Positions 33,321 to 42,343 of a stretch of 64,000 nt of DNA are shown piece after piece. Made by a program: the position numbers and the translations under genes. The stretch lies in the NCBI GenBank assembly GCA_017464345.1, contig JAFUAH010000007.1, forward strand, positions 41,916-105,915, given 5' to 3'. Position 1 is the first letter of the stretch, and each line of letters starts with the position of its first letter. Source of the stretch: Bacteroidaceae bacterium (GTDB taxonomy: Bacteria > Bacteroidota > Bacteroidia > Bacteroidales > Bacteroidaceae). The notes under the pieces are model-generated. The model saw only the letters and a program-made list of their open reading frames with translations, ran no database searches and was not told where the DNA came from.

Positions 33321-34079
33321 TTAGTCAGCCAACTTTGCGCAGATGAACTCGCGGTTGAGGCGGGCGATGTTGGCGATGGTCTCGCACTTCGGGCAGACGG
33401 CCTCGCAGGCACGTGTGTTGGTGCAGTTACCGAAGCCCAGTTCGTCCATCTTGGCCACCATGTTCTTGGCACGGCGAGCAGCCTCTACGCGACCCTGGGG
33501 AAGGAGGGCGAGTTGAGAGACCTTCGAGGAAACGAAGAGCATGGCAGAGCCGTTCTTACAAGCAGCCACGCAAGCACCACAACCGATGCAGGAGGCGCAG
33601 TCCATAGCCTCGTCGGCATCCTCCTTGGGAATGAGGATGGCGTTGGCGTCCTGAGCCTGACCGGTGCGGATGGTGGTGTAGCCGCCAGCCTGCATAATCT
33701 TGTCGAAGGCAGAGCGGTCGACCATGCAGTCCTTGATGACGGGGAAGCCAGCCGAACGCCAGGGCTCTACGGTGATGGTGTCGCCGTCCTTGAAGCGACG
33801 CATGTAGAGTTGGCAGGTGGTGGCACCGCGCTCAGTCTTGCCGTGAGGCGTACCGTTGATGTACAGTGAGCACATACCGCAGATGCCCTCGCGACAGTCG
33901 TGGTCGAAGACGAAGGGCTCCTTGCCGGCACTGATGAGTTCCTCGTTCATGATGTCGAGGGCCTCCAGGAACGAAGTGTCGTCGGGTATGTTCTTCAATT
34001 CGTGGGTATCGAAGTGGCCCTTATCCTTCGGGCCGTTCTGCTTCCAGAACTTAATAGTAACTGATATATTCTTTGCCAT
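33321..34079 (-). CDS. sdhB: Fumarate reductase/succinate dehydrogenase iron-sulphur subunit (252 aa)
   Basis: The N-terminal ferredoxin domain has the 2Fe-2S ligands in [15 protein letters not shown] and a fourth Cys in TTCQLYMRR. The C-terminal domain has [14 protein letters not shown] and [14 protein letters not shown] for the 4Fe-4S and 3Fe-4S clusters. It passes electrons between the flavoprotein and the membrane cytochrome. It is the last gene of the C-A-B operon, here separated from sdhA by a four-helix-bundle gene and an octamer array. In anaerobic Bacteroidales the complex mainly reduces fumarate to succinate. Confidence 0.96.
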   Translation of the reverse strand: MAKNISVTIKFWKQNGPKDKGHFDTHELKNIPDDTSFLEALDIMNEELISAGKEPFVFDHDCREGICGMCSLYINGTPHGKTERGATTCQLYMRRFKDGDTITVEPWRSAGFPVIKDCMVDRSAFDKIMQAGGYTTIRTGQAQDANAILIPKEDADEAMDCASCIGCGACVAACKNGSAMLFVSSKVSQLALLPQGRVEAARRAKNMVAKMDELGFGNCTNTRACEAVCPKCETIANIARLNREFICAKLAD

Positions 34080-34087
34080 AATGTTGG

Positions 34088-34177
34088 TCGTTTGGGAAAT
34101 TAGTCGTTTGGGGAATTAGTCGTTTGGTCGTTTGGGGTTGGTCGTTTGGGGTTGGTCGTTTGGGGTTGGTCGTTTGG
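34088..34177. repeat. TCGTTTGG octamer repeats downstream of the first four-helix-bundle gene
   Basis: Seven copies of TCGTTTGG start at 34088, 34104, 34120, 34128, 34142, 34156 and 34170 (spacings 16, 16, 8, 14, 14, 14). The spacers between copies are GGGAATTA-like or GGGGTTGG. Inverted copies TCGTTTAG lie on the other side of the gene. Confidence 0.9.
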
Positions 34178-34182
34178 GTGAG

Positions 34183-34566
34183 TTAGAAAGGCATTAAGTT
34201 CTGAGTAGATAACCTTTTCTTAATAGAACTTATCAAAGCGTTTAATTGCTTCCATACAGAAGTTACTTTCTCAGATAGTTCGTCATAAGTATCTTGAGGT
34301 ATATAACCTAAGTTAAGACTTAATAATAATTGCGTTTCTACTTCAGACAAAGAGCCGGAAGAAATACGTAGGAAATGTAGTTTCTCCTTGTCAGTTCCTC
34401 TTGCATAGCCTTCAGCGATATTAGAGGGTACAGAAATTGCAGCACGGCGTATTTGTGAAACCAATCCAAAGAGTTCATCTTTAGGAAAGGTCTTGGTCAT
34501 TACATATACAGATGTGACCAATTCCACGCTCTGTCGCCATACATGCAAGTCTTTGTGAGTTTCCAT
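34183..34566 (-). CDS. Four-helix-bundle (S23/bIVS-type) protein within the fumarate reductase operon (127 aa)
   Basis: It matches the four-helix-bundle family first known from 23S rRNA intervening sequences (TIGR02436): HKDLHVWRQSVELVTSVYV, then ELFGLVSQIRRAAISVPSNI with AEGYARGTDKE, then RISSGSLSEVETQLLLSLNLGYI. The start at METHKDL was chosen because it gives the family N-terminus; an upstream Met would lie in the repeat. It separates sdhA from sdhB and is bordered by octamer repeats on both sides, so it looks inserted. Related proteins include Avd of diversity-generating retroelements, but no reverse transcriptase is nearby. The function is unknown. Confidence 0.88.
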   Translation of the reverse strand: METHKDLHVWRQSVELVTSVYVMTKTFPKDELFGLVSQIRRAAISVPSNIAEGYARGTDKEKLHFLRISSGSLSEVETQLLLSLNLGYIPQDTYDELSEKVTSVWKQLNALISSIKKRLSTQNLMPF

Positions 34567-34577
34567 CTCTAATCTCC

Positions 34578-34593
34578 CTAAACGACTAAACGA
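34578..34593 (-). repeat. Two TCGTTTAG octamers upstream of the first four-helix-bundle gene
   Basis: Two contiguous copies on the minus strand (34586-34593 and 34578-34585), inverted with respect to the seven copies of TCGTTTGG on the other side of the gene. Confidence 0.8.
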
Positions 34594-34614
34594 CAAATAT
34601 CCTAATTTACTAAA

Positions 34615-36594
34615 TCAATTCTTATAGTTACGGGTTTGTACCTTGATTGCCTCATACTCCAGGGGCTCCTTGATGAGTTCGGGGTCGTTGCCTTCGCCCT
34701 TGTACTCCCAGCAGCCAACGTAGAAGAAGTTCTCGTCGTCGCGCTTGGCCTCGCCTTCCTCGGTCTGGTATTCCTCGCGGAAGTGACCGCCGCACGATTC
34801 GTTACGGCTGAGGGCATCGTGAGCCACGAGTTCGCCCATCGTGATGAAGTCGCGCAGGTGGATGGCCTTGTCCAGTTCGACGTTCAGACCTTCCTTCGTG
34901 CCCGGCACGAACAGGTTGGTGTCGAATTCCTTCTGCAGGGCACGCATCTTCTCGATACCGGTCTTCAAGCCTTCTGCCGTGCGACCCATACCTACGTACT
35001 CCCACATGATGTGGCCGAGTTCCTTGTGGATGCTATCTACGGAGCGCTTACCCTTGATGTTCATCAGGCGGTCGATTTCTGCCTCAACAGCCTTTTCTGC
35101 CTCCACGAACTCGGGCAGGTCGGTGCTGACCTTCGGCCAGATAGCCTGGTCGGCCAGGTAATTCTGGATGGTGTAGGGCAGCACGAAGTAACCGTCGGCC
35201 AAACCCTGCATCAAGGCAGAGGCACCGAGACGGTTGGCACCGTGGTCGGAGAAGTTGCACTCGCCGATAGCGAAGAGGCCGGGGATGGAGGTTTGCAACT
35301 CGTAGTCTACCCAGATGCCGCCCATCGTGTAGTGGATGGCGGGATAAATCATCATGGGCTTGTAGTACTTCACGCCGTTGATTTCGTTGGCCAGATCGCC
35401 GGGATAGACGTCGGTAATCTCCTCGTACATGTCGAAGAGGTTGCCGTAGCGCTGCTTCATGGCGTCGAGGCCAAGGCGATTGATACTCTCGGAGAAGTCG
35501 AGGAACACGGCCAGGCCGGTGTTGTTCACGCCGAAGCCCTTGTCGCAACGCTCCTTGGCGGCACGAGAGGCCACGTCGCGCGGCACGAGGTTACCGAAGG
35601 CGGGATAGCGACGCTCCAAGTAGTAGTCGCGGTCTTCTTCGGGAATCTCCCAACCTTGCAGCGTGCCTTCCTGCAACTTCTTGGCGTCCTCCAACTTCTT
35701 GGGCACCCAGATACGACCGTCGTTACGCAGCGATTCGGACATCAGCGTCAGTTTCGACTGCTTGTCGCCGTGTACGGGGATGCAAGTGGGGTGAATCTGC
35801 ACGTAAGAGGGGTTGGCAAAGTAAGCGCCCTTGCGGTAGCACTGAACGGCAGCCGTGCAGTTGCAACCCATAGCGTTGGTGGAGAGGAAATAGGTGTTGC
35901 CGTAACCGCCAGTGGCGATGACCACGGCATTGGCGGAGAAGCGCTCCAGTTTACCGGTCACGAGGTTCTTGGCGATGATGCCACGGGCACGGCCATTGAC
36001 GATGACCACGTCCTCCATCTCGTAGCGGGTGTAGAGTTTCACCTTGCCAGCGTTCACCTGACAACTCAGGGAAGAGTAAGCGCCGAGCAGCAACTGCTGA
36101 CCCGTCTGGCCCTTGGCGTAGAACGTACGGCTCACCTGAGCACCACCGAACGAGCGATTGGCCAACATGCCGCCATACTCGCGAGCGAAGGGAACGCCCT
36201 GGGCCACGCACTGGTCGATGATGTTGTTCGAGACCTCGGCCAGACGGTATACGTTGGCCTCACGGGCACGATAGTCGCCACCCTTCACGGTGTCGTAGAA
36301 CAGACGATAGACAGAGTCGCCGTCGTTCTGGTAGTTCTTGGCTGCATTGATACCACCCTGTGCAGCGATGGAGTGTGCGCGACGGGGCGAGTCCTGAATG
36401 CACAGGTTGATGACGTTGAAGCCCATCTCGCCCAGCGAGGCTGCGGCACTGGCACCAGCCAGACCCGTACCAACCACGATGACGTCGAGTTTCAACTTAT
36501 TCTTGGGGTTCACCAGTCGCTGGTGAGCCTTATATTCCTTCCATTTCTCAGGCACTGGACCTGCGGGAATCTTAGAATCTATTACTTTTGCCAT
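34615..36594 (-). CDS. sdhA: Fumarate reductase/succinate dehydrogenase flavoprotein subunit (659 aa)
   Basis: The FAD-binding Rossmann start is [19 protein letters not shown]. The covalent flavin site His74 is in [15 protein letters not shown], and the substrate region includes [23 protein letters not shown] and [17 protein letters not shown]. The length and order fit the type B enzyme of Bacteroidales and epsilon-proteobacteria. It oxidises succinate or reduces fumarate at the cytoplasmic face of the inner membrane, together with sdhB (33321-34079) and sdhC (36632-37336). The spacer to sdhC is 37 bp. The gap to sdhB is enlarged by an inserted gene. Confidence 0.97.
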   Translation of the reverse strand: MAKVIDSKIPAGPVPEKWKEYKAHQRLVNPKNKLKLDVIVVGTGLAGASAAASLGEMGFNVINLCIQDSPRRAHSIAAQGGINAAKNYQNDGDSVYRLFYDTVKGGDYRAREANVYRLAEVSNNIIDQCVAQGVPFAREYGGMLANRSFGGAQVSRTFYAKGQTGQQLLLGAYSSLSCQVNAGKVKLYTRYEMEDVVIVNGRARGIIAKNLVTGKLERFSANAVVIATGGYGNTYFLSTNAMGCNCTAAVQCYRKGAYFANPSYVQIHPTCIPVHGDKQSKLTLMSESLRNDGRIWVPKKLEDAKKLQEGTLQGWEIPEEDRDYYLERRYPAFGNLVPRDVASRAAKERCDKGFGVNNTGLAVFLDFSESINRLGLDAMKQRYGNLFDMYEEITDVYPGDLANEINGVKYYKPMMIYPAIHYTMGGIWVDYELQTSIPGLFAIGECNFSDHGANRLGASALMQGLADGYFVLPYTIQNYLADQAIWPKVSTDLPEFVEAEKAVEAEIDRLMNIKGKRSVDSIHKELGHIMWEYVGMGRTAEGLKTGIEKMRALQKEFDTNLFVPGTKEGLNVELDKAIHLRDFITMGELVAHDALSRNESCGGHFREEYQTEEGEAKRDDENFFYVGCWEYKGEGNDPELIKEPLEYEAIKVQTRNYKN

Positions 36595-36631
36595 AATATC
36601 ATTTACTATTTAATGATTTACCATTTACCAT

Positions 36632-37336
36632 TTAAGCACCGCAGCAGTTGGCAGCGCAACACAGGCTGGGAGCACACCCGAAGGCGAAGGCCAGCACGAC
36701 TACGAGGAACATGAGCATTACGAGGGTCACGTAGATGAGACCGATGCACTTCCAGCGGTCGAGCCACGTCTTACCGCTCCAGCCGAGGGTCTGCATAGCC
36801 GACCAGAAGCCGTGGGTCAGGTGGCACCAGATGGCCAGAATCCAGATGACATAGAGCACCACGTAGCAGGGATTCGAGAACGTGTTCACGATTTTGGCGA
36901 AACCGTCGGCGGGAGCCGGGTCGAAATGAATCGACGGGAACAGCTCGGCGAACATCATGTTCCACCAGAAGTTGTAGAGGTGCAGAATGAGGCCCAAGCA
37001 GATGATGATGCCCAGGACGAGCATGTTCTGGCTGGCCCACTCCACCTTAGCGGGTTTGTCGGTCACGGCGTACTGGCTGGTGCCGCGTGCCTTCTTGTTC
37101 TGGAAAGTCAGAATGAAGGCATACACGATGTGCAGCAAGGCCAGTGCGGCAAGGCCGAGCGTAGCCACGACGGCATACCAGTTGGCACCCAGAAGTTCGC
37201 AAATCATGTTGTAAGCATCCTTCGAGAACAAGGCCACCACGTTCATGCTGCCGTGGAACGTCAGGAATAGGACAAGCGCCAGTCCTGTTACGGACATAAT
37301 CACCTTCCTACCGATAGAAGAATTAGTTAACCACAT
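36632..37336 (-). CDS. sdhC: Fumarate reductase/succinate dehydrogenase cytochrome b subunit (234 aa)
   Basis: Five hydrophobic segments (about 14-36, 56-78, 98-122, 160-182, 200-222) and conserved His residues (FLTFHGSMN, LALLHIVYA, LILHLYNFW, WCHLTHGFW) fit a di-haem type B cytochrome b subunit that exchanges electrons with menaquinone. It is the first gene of the operon, with a promoter at 37403-37434. The C-terminus is unusual: the last 15 residues (GCAPSLCCAANCCGA) contain five cysteines, which is not part of the family core. Confidence 0.93.
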   Translation of the reverse strand: MWLTNSSIGRKVIMSVTGLALVLFLTFHGSMNVVALFSKDAYNMICELLGANWYAVVATLGLAALALLHIVYAFILTFQNKKARGTSQYAVTDKPAKVEWASQNMLVLGIIICLGLILHLYNFWWNMMFAELFPSIHFDPAPADGFAKIVNTFSNPCYVVLYVIWILAIWCHLTHGFWSAMQTLGWSGKTWLDRWKCIGLIYVTLVMLMFLVVVLAFAFGCAPSLCCAANCCGA

Positions 37337-37402
37337 AAGTTTTTTGGATTGATTTTAGTTATTAATAATTTGTTATTACTCACTTTTAGGTATTATCAGG
37401 CG

Positions 37403-37434
37403 CAAATTTAAGATTTTTTTACCATTCGGGCAAG
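37403..37434 (-). promoter_or_regulatory. Promoter of the fumarate reductase operon
   Basis: Minus-strand CTTG (37431-37434), 20-bp spacer, TAAATTTG (37403-37410), 66 bp upstream of the sdhC start. Confidence 0.65.
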
Positions 37435-37593
37435 CATTTCAATGAAAACTTCATCCAAGCCTGCTCATATCTCATACTCCACACTATTTACATATCATAC
37501 AGCATATATTTATATATCACACAGCATAGGACACACACAGCTGGCACTGTATAGCAAGAAACAAAGAAAGGAGAAACAGACAATCCGTATGGG

Positions 37594-37680
37594 GAATGTT
37601 CGTCCGTCGCTCGACGGACGAACATTCATCGACCGACGGACGTGCATCCATCGACGGCGGATGTACATCCATCGGTCGAT
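37594..37680. repeat. Two adjacent large hairpins upstream of mnmG
   Basis: Hairpin 1 has perfect 16-bp arms (GAATGTTCGTCCGTCG, 37594-37609 and 37612-37627) with a 2-nt loop. Hairpin 2 has 22-bp arms (37628-37649 and 37659-37680) with three transitions, all of which become G-U pairs in a minus-strand RNA. The loop between them is short, so a cruciform or a stable RNA structure is possible. Confidence 0.8.
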
Positions 37681-37773
37681 GGCGGAACTTTCCCCGGCGA
37701 GTTTTACAGAAATTGGTTATACCTTATATTAAATATATATGGGAGAACGCAACGTAATTTCAAGAAAAATCCG

Positions 37774-37781
37774 TATTTTTG
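37774..37781 (+). promoter_or_regulatory. -7 promoter box of mnmG
   Basis: TATTTTTG fits TAnnTTTG and lies 44 bp upstream of ATG 37826. It makes the in-frame ATG at 37739, upstream of the promoter, unlikely as the start. Confidence 0.6.
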
Positions 37782-37825
37782 TCCGCAAAAAGACGAGAAA
37801 CCGTCCAAAGACAGACTCAAACAGG

Positions 37826-39793
37826 ATGATACAGAAGTACGATGTAATTGTCGTTGGGGCCGGGCACGCAGGCTGCGAGGCGGCGTGTGCGGCGGCACAG
37901 ATGGGTGCGCAGACGCTGCTCATCACGATGGACATGAACAAGATTGCACAGATGTCGTGCAATCCGGCTGTCGGCGGCATTGCCAAGGGACAGATAGTGC
38001 GCGAGATTGATGCCCTGGGCGGGCACACGGGGCAGGTGACGGACAGGACAACCATCCAGTTCCGTATGCTCAACCGCTCGAAGGGGCCAGCCATGTGGAG
38101 CCCTCGTGCACAATGCGACCGCGGTCACTTCATCTGGGCTTGGCGCAGCGTGCTGGAGAACCAACCGAACCTCTCCATCTGGCAAGACCAGGTGAAGGAA
38201 CTGCTCGTCAGCGACGGTCGAGCCACGGGCGTCGAGACCTATCTGGGCGTGACCTTCCTGGCTCGTTGCGTCATCGTCACGGCCGGCACCTTCCTCAACG
38301 GATTGATGCACATCGGACGCACGCAACTGCCCGGTGGCCGCTGTGCCGAACCGCCTTCACTTCACCTCTCGGAGAGCATCGCACGCCACGGCATCACGGT
38401 CGGTCGCATGAAGACGGGCACCCCCGTCCGCATCGACGGGCGCTCCGTCCACTTCGAGGACATGACGCTCCAGCCGGGCGACCACGATTTCCATAGATTC
38501 TCTTACCTTCCCCAGGACCCACCCCCCACCCTCCCTGTGAGGGAGGGAGTGGTTACTTCTGCTGATGGGAAAAATACGCTTTCGAAACATACTGCTCCCT
38601 CCCTTACAGGGAGGGCAGGGGGTGGGTCTTTGCCTTGCTGGATAACCTACACCAATCCTGCTGTCCACGAGCGCCTGCGACAGGGCCTGCCCGACTCGCC
38701 GCTCTACAACGGCCAGATTCAGTCGATAGGCCCGCGCTACTGCCCCAGCATAGAGACCAAACTCGTCACCTTCGCCGACAAGGACCAGCACCAACTCTTC
38801 CTCGAACCCGAAGGCTTGGACACGCAGGAGTATTACCTCAACGGCTTCTCCTCCTCTCTGCCCATCGACGTACAACTGGAGGCGCTGCGACTTATTCCCG
38901 CTTTCCGCGACCTGAAGATATACCGCCCTGGCTATGCCATCGAGTACGACTACTTCGACCCCACCCTGCTCCACCACACGCTGGAGTCGAAACGGGTCGA
39001 GGGCCTCTACCTTGCCGGACAGGTGAACGGCACGACGGGCTATGAGGAGGCCGCTGGCCAAGGGCTGGTGGCCGGTGTGAATGCGGCGCTCAAATGCAGC
39101 GGCGGAGGCGAGTTCGTCATGCATCGCGACGAGAGTTACATCGGTGTGCTCATCGACGACCTCGTCACGAAGGGAGTCGACGAACCCTATCGCATGTTCA
39201 CCAGTCGGGCCGAGTTCCGCATTCTGCTTCGCCAAGACGATGCCGACGCACGCCTCACTACGCGCGCATATAATATAGGTTTAGCCACGGGCGCACGCTA
39301 TGAGCACTGGCTCGAGAAGCAACGAGAGATAGCACGCATAACGGTCTTTTGTCAGGATTTTTCCGTCAAGGCAAACCGCATAAACCCCGCATTGGAGGCT
39401 TTGGGCAGCACACCGCTTGTCAAAGGTTGTAAACTTATCGACCTGCTGAGTCGCCCGGGCATCACGTTCGACAACCTCTCCCCTGCCCTGCCCCCCCTGG
39501 CCGAAGCGCTCAGCCTCACGCCTAACCGCCGCGAGGAAATAGTCGAAGCCACAGAGATACAAATCAAGTACCGAGGCTACATCGAGCGCGAGCGCCAACT
39601 GGCCGAGAAGGTGCAGCGGCTGGAGGACCTCCACATCCGAGGTCGCTTCCACTACGAGGACATACAGAGCCTCTCCACCGAGGCCCGCCAGAAACTCGCC
39701 CACATCGACCCCGACACCCTCGCGCAGGCAAGCCGCATCCCCGGCGTGTCGCCCAGCGACATCAACGTCCTGCTCGTCCTCATGAACCGATAG
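37826..39793 (+). CDS. mnmG: tRNA uridine-5-carboxymethylaminomethyl modification enzyme MnmG (655 aa)
   Basis: MnmG works with MnmE to modify U34 of certain tRNAs. The FAD-binding start is [20 protein letters not shown], followed by [20 protein letters not shown]. The C-terminal helical domain ends with [16 protein letters not shown]. It is about 30 residues longer than the usual 620-630 because a palindromic doublet (38518-38626) is translated at about residues 231-267 between FHRFSYLP and CWITYTNP. The inserted text is Pro/Thr/Gly-rich ([11 protein letters not shown]...[11 protein letters not shown]). The frame stays open and the flanking family motifs are intact. A parS-like site lies directly on the stop codon. 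Confidence 0.95.
   Translation: MIQKYDVIVVGAGHAGCEAACAAAQMGAQTLLITMDMNKIAQMSCNPAVGGIAKGQIVREIDALGGHTGQVTDRTTIQFRMLNRSKGPAMWSPRAQCDRGHFIWAWRSVLENQPNLSIWQDQVKELLVSDGRATGVETYLGVTFLARCVIVTAGTFLNGLMHIGRTQLPGGRCAEPPSLHLSESIARHGITVGRMKTGTPVRIDGRSVHFEDMTLQPGDHDFHRFSYLPQDPPPTLPVREGVVTSADGKNTLSKHTAPSLTGRAGGGSLPCWITYTNPAVHERLRQGLPDSPLYNGQIQSIGPRYCPSIETKLVTFADKDQHQLFLEPEGLDTQEYYLNGFSSSLPIDVQLEALRLIPAFRDLKIYRPGYAIEYDYFDPTLLHHTLESKRVEGLYLAGQVNGTTGYEEAAGQGLVAGVNAALKCSGGGEFVMHRDESYIGVLIDDLVTKGVDEPYRMFTSRAEFRILLRQDDADARLTTRAYNIGLATGARYEHWLEKQREIARITVFCQDFSVKANRINPALEALGSTPLVKGCKLIDLLSRPGITFDNLSPALPPLAEALSLTPNRREEIVEATEIQIKYRGYIERERQLAEKVQRLEDLHIRGRFHYEDIQSLSTEARQKLAHIDPDTLAQASRIPGVSPSDINVLLVLMNR
38518..38626. 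repeat. Inverted doublet of the C-rich palindromic element inside mnmG
   Basis: Two 30-bp copies in inverted orientation (38518-38547 and 38597-38626) differ at only a few positions. Each has a C-run followed by CCCTCCCTG/TGAGGGAGGG. They enclose 49 bp. This is the clearest copy of the family in the window. Confidence 0.8.
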
Positions 39794-39807
39794 TTCCACG
39801 TGAAACA
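39792..39807. promoter_or_regulatory. parS-like site at the mnmG stop
   Basis: AGTTCCACGTGAAACA matches the broadly conserved ParB site TGTTNCACGTGAAACA at 15 of 16 positions (only the first T differs). It begins at the second base of the mnmG stop codon. mnmG (gidA) is frequently close to oriC and parAB, which supports the reading, but parA/parB are not in the window. Confidence 0.6.
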
Positions 39808-39824
39808 AAGAACCTCCCTATTTG

Positions 39825-39859
39825 TAACTCATAACTCGTAACTCGTAATTCGTAACTTA
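39825..39859. repeat. TAACTCG heptamer array upstream of apt
   Basis: Five contiguous 7-mers (TAACTCA, TAACTCG, TAACTCG, TAATTCG, TAACTTA) end 4 bp before the apt start codon, so they occupy the position of its ribosome-binding region. Confidence 0.85.
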
Positions 39860-39863
39860 CCAC

Positions 39864-40394
39864 ATGAACAACCCCATTCTCCTACAGAACCTTCGCAACG
39901 TGCCCGACTTCCCCATCAAAGGCATCCAGTTCAAGGACGTCAGCACCCTGTTCAAGAGCCCCGAGTGCCTGCGCATCATGGTCGACGAACTCTACGACCT
40001 CTACAAGGACAAGGGCATCACCAAGGTTGTGGGCATCGAGAGCCGTGGTTTCGTCATCGGTGCCGCCATCGCCCCTCGCCTGGGTGCCGGCTTCGTCATG
40101 TGTCGCAAACCGGGCAAACTGCCTGCCGAAACCCGTCAGGCCACCTACATGAAGGAGTACGGAAAGGACACCATAGAGATACACACCGACACCATCACGG
40201 AGGACGACGTCGTGCTGCTCCACGACGACCTCCTGGCCACCGGGGGCAGCATGAAGGCCGCATACGGCCTCGTCAAGGAGTTCTGTCCGCGGAAGGTCTA
40301 CATCAACTTCCTCATCGAACTCACCATCGAAGGCCTTAACGGTCGCGCCGTCTTCGACGAAGATACAGAAATAACAACGCTGATAAAGATATAA
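39864..40394 (+). CDS. apt: Adenine phosphoribosyltransferase (176 aa)
   Basis: Full-length APRT, which makes AMP from adenine and PRPP in purine salvage. Seen are NVPDFPIKGIQFKDVS, then VVGIESRGFVIGAAIA, a flexible PRPP loop with CRKPGKLPAETRQATY, and the PRPP motif VVLLHDDLLATGGSM. There is no signal peptide, so it is cytoplasmic. It lies between mnmG and uvrC on the same strand; the heptamer array before it and the long inverted repeat after it suggest separate transcript boundaries. Confidence 0.96.
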   Translation: MNNPILLQNLRNVPDFPIKGIQFKDVSTLFKSPECLRIMVDELYDLYKDKGITKVVGIESRGFVIGAAIAPRLGAGFVMCRKPGKLPAETRQATYMKEYGKDTIEIHTDTITEDDVVLLHDDLLATGGSMKAAYGLVKEFCPRKVYINFLIELTIEGLNGRAVFDEDTEITTLIKI

Positions 40395-40397
40395 GAA

Positions 40398-40473
40398 TCG
40401 TAGGGAATTTGCTTGTCAAATTCCGCCGTATTAAGGGCGGTTCATCGGAATTTGACAAGCAAATTCCCTACGA
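40398..40473. repeat. Perfect 28-bp inverted repeat between apt and uvrC
   Basis: The arms 40398-40425 and 40446-40473 are exact complements (starting TCGTAGGGAATTTGCTTG) around a 20-nt loop that itself holds CCGCC/GGGCGG. It ends 10 bp before the uvrC start. It may be a miniature mobile palindrome, a terminator for apt, or both. Confidence 0.9.
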
Positions 40474-40483
40474 GATATAGGCC

Positions 40484-42310
40484 ATGACCGAAGAAGTAAA
40501 AGCTCACCTCCGCGGCATCGTCAGCAACCTGCCCGACTCGCCCGGCTGCTACCAGTATCTCGACGAAACTGGCACCATCATCTATGTGGGCAAGGCCAAG
40601 CGGCTGAAGCGCCGTGTCGCCAGTTACTTCCAAAAGGAGCACCAGAGCCTCAAGACGGCGCGGCTGGTGGATAATATACGTGATATAAAGTATATTGTCG
40701 TCAACACCGAGGAGGACGCCCTGCTGCTCGAAAACAACCTCATCAAGCAATGGACGCCGAAGTACAACATCCTGCTCAAGGACGGCAAGACGTATCCCTC
40801 GATAGTCGTCACGAACGAATACTTCCCGCGCATATTCCAGACGCGCAAGATAAACAAGCGCTACGGCACCTACTTCGGCCCCTATAGCCACCACCCCACC
40901 CTCGTAACCCTGCTCGAACTCATACAAAACCTCTATCCCCTGCGTCGCTGCAACACGCCCGTCACGGCGGAAGGCGTCGCCAACGGCAAGTATCGCGAGT
41001 GTCTCGACTACCACATCAAGAACTGCGGCGGCATGTGCATCGGCAAGGTGAGCCACGAGGAATACATGCAATGGATAGCGGAAGCCAAGGAGATACTGAA
41101 GGGCAACACGCGCGACATCGAGCGCCGACTGCACGACGAGATGATGGCGCTGGCCAGCGAAATGCGCTTCGAGGAGGCCGAAGTCGTGAAGCGCAAACTC
41201 CTCCTGCTCGACAACTATCGGAGCAAGAGCGAGGTCGTCAGCAACACCCTCCACAACATCGATGTCTACAACATCGAATCGGGCGAGAAGGAGGCCTACG
41301 TCAACTATCTCCACGTCACGAACGGCTGCATCACGCAGGCCTTTACGTTCGAAATCAAGAAGCGTCTCGACGAGTCGCCCGAGGAACTGTTGGTTTTGGG
41401 AATCGGTGAAATGCGAAAGCGTTATCCGAGTGGCAGTAAAGAAGTTATCGTACCGTTCCCCGTGGAACTTTCTTTGGAAAACGTAGAGTTCACCATACCG
41501 CAGAAGGGCGACAAACGTAAGTTGCTGGAACTTTCGCGCATGAACGTATTGCAGTACAAGAAAGACCGCCTGAACCAAGCCGACAAGTTAAATCCCGAGC
41601 AGAAGGGCGTGCGCCTGATGAAGGAATTGCAGACGTTGCTTGGTATGGAGAAGATGCCTGTAACCATCGAATGCTTCGACAACTCGAACTCGCAAGGCAC
41701 CGATGCCGTGGCCGGATGCGTCGTGTTCAAGATGGGCAAGCCCTCAAAAAAGGACTACCGAAAATATATTATAAAGACCGTGGAGGGACCTGACGACTAT
41801 GCCTCGATGCAGGAAGTGGTTAGGCGGAGATATAGCCGGATGCAAAGCGAGGGGACTCCCCTACCCGACCTCATTATCACGGACGGCGGCAGGGGGCAGA
41901 TGGAAGTCGTGCGAAAGGTTGTGGAGGACGAATTGGGACTTCACATTCCCATCGGCGGATTGGCCAAAGACGACCGCCACCGCACCCACGAATTGCTCTA
42001 CGGATTTCCGCCGCAGGTTGTGGGCATGAAGACGGACTCTCCCTTGTTCCACCTGCTCACGCACATCCAGGACGAGGTACACCGCTTCGCCATCACCTAC
42101 CACCGCCAGAAGCGCAGCAAGCACCAGTTGGCTTCTGAACTGGATGAAATCAAGGGCATTGGACCCAAGACGCGCGACCTTTTGATTAAGCATTTCCGCT
42201 CCGTAAAGCGCATCCGCGAGGCCACACTTGATGCGTTAATAGAAGTTATAGGGGTTAATAAAGCTAAAATATTGCACGATGCACTTGCAGAAAAGGCAGA
42301 AAATGCGTAA
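40484..42310 (+). CDS. uvrC: Excinuclease ABC subunit C (608 aa)
   Basis: UvrC makes both incisions in nucleotide excision repair. The N-terminal GIY-YIG domain is PGCYQYLDETGTIIYVGKAK, then a Cys-bearing region (CLDYHIKNCGGMC), a UVR domain (DEMMALASEMRFEEAEVVKR), the RNase H-like endonuclease domain (IECFDNSNSQGTDAVAG, LIITDGGRGQ) and a C-terminal helix-hairpin-helix (IKGIGPKTRDLLIKHF). The length and order are normal. It is followed by dtd after 33 bp. Confidence 0.97.
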   Translation: MTEEVKAHLRGIVSNLPDSPGCYQYLDETGTIIYVGKAKRLKRRVASYFQKEHQSLKTARLVDNIRDIKYIVVNTEEDALLLENNLIKQWTPKYNILLKDGKTYPSIVVTNEYFPRIFQTRKINKRYGTYFGPYSHHPTLVTLLELIQNLYPLRRCNTPVTAEGVANGKYRECLDYHIKNCGGMCIGKVSHEEYMQWIAEAKEILKGNTRDIERRLHDEMMALASEMRFEEAEVVKRKLLLLDNYRSKSEVVSNTLHNIDVYNIESGEKEAYVNYLHVTNGCITQAFTFEIKKRLDESPEELLVLGIGEMRKRYPSGSKEVIVPFPVELSLENVEFTIPQKGDKRKLLELSRMNVLQYKKDRLNQADKLNPEQKGVRLMKELQTLLGMEKMPVTIECFDNSNSQGTDAVAGCVVFKMGKPSKKDYRKYIIKTVEGPDDYASMQEVVRRRYSRMQSEGTPLPDLIITDGGRGQMEVVRKVVEDELGLHIPIGGLAKDDRHRTHELLYGFPPQVVGMKTDSPLFHLLTHIQDEVHRFAITYHRQKRSKHQLASELDEIKGIGPKTRDLLIKHFRSVKRIREATLDALIEVIGVNKAKILHDALAEKAENA

Positions 42311-42343
42311 TATTGCACAAGGATTTTAACCGAAGAGAAAGAG

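Larger units (their letters stand above)
37337..37825. other. Intergenic region between the divergent sdhC and mnmG genes
   Basis: 489 bp without a supported gene. It holds the sdhC promoter (37403-37434), a low-complexity AT-rich stretch (37440-37560), two large hairpins (37594-37627 and 37628-37680) and the mnmG -7 box (37774-37781). No tRNA or conserved small ORF was recognised. Confidence 0.7.

Noticed and set aside
34636-36714. Long open frame of 692 codons on the plus strand over the fumarate reductase flavoprotein gene
   Set aside because: It is antisense to sdhA, which has all flavoprotein motifs. The Val/Gly/His-rich translation is typical of an antisense shadow.
37739-37825. N-terminal extension of MnmG (29 residues)
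   Set aside because: The upstream ATG precedes the promoter box at 37774-37781, and the family N-terminus begins at MIQKYDV.
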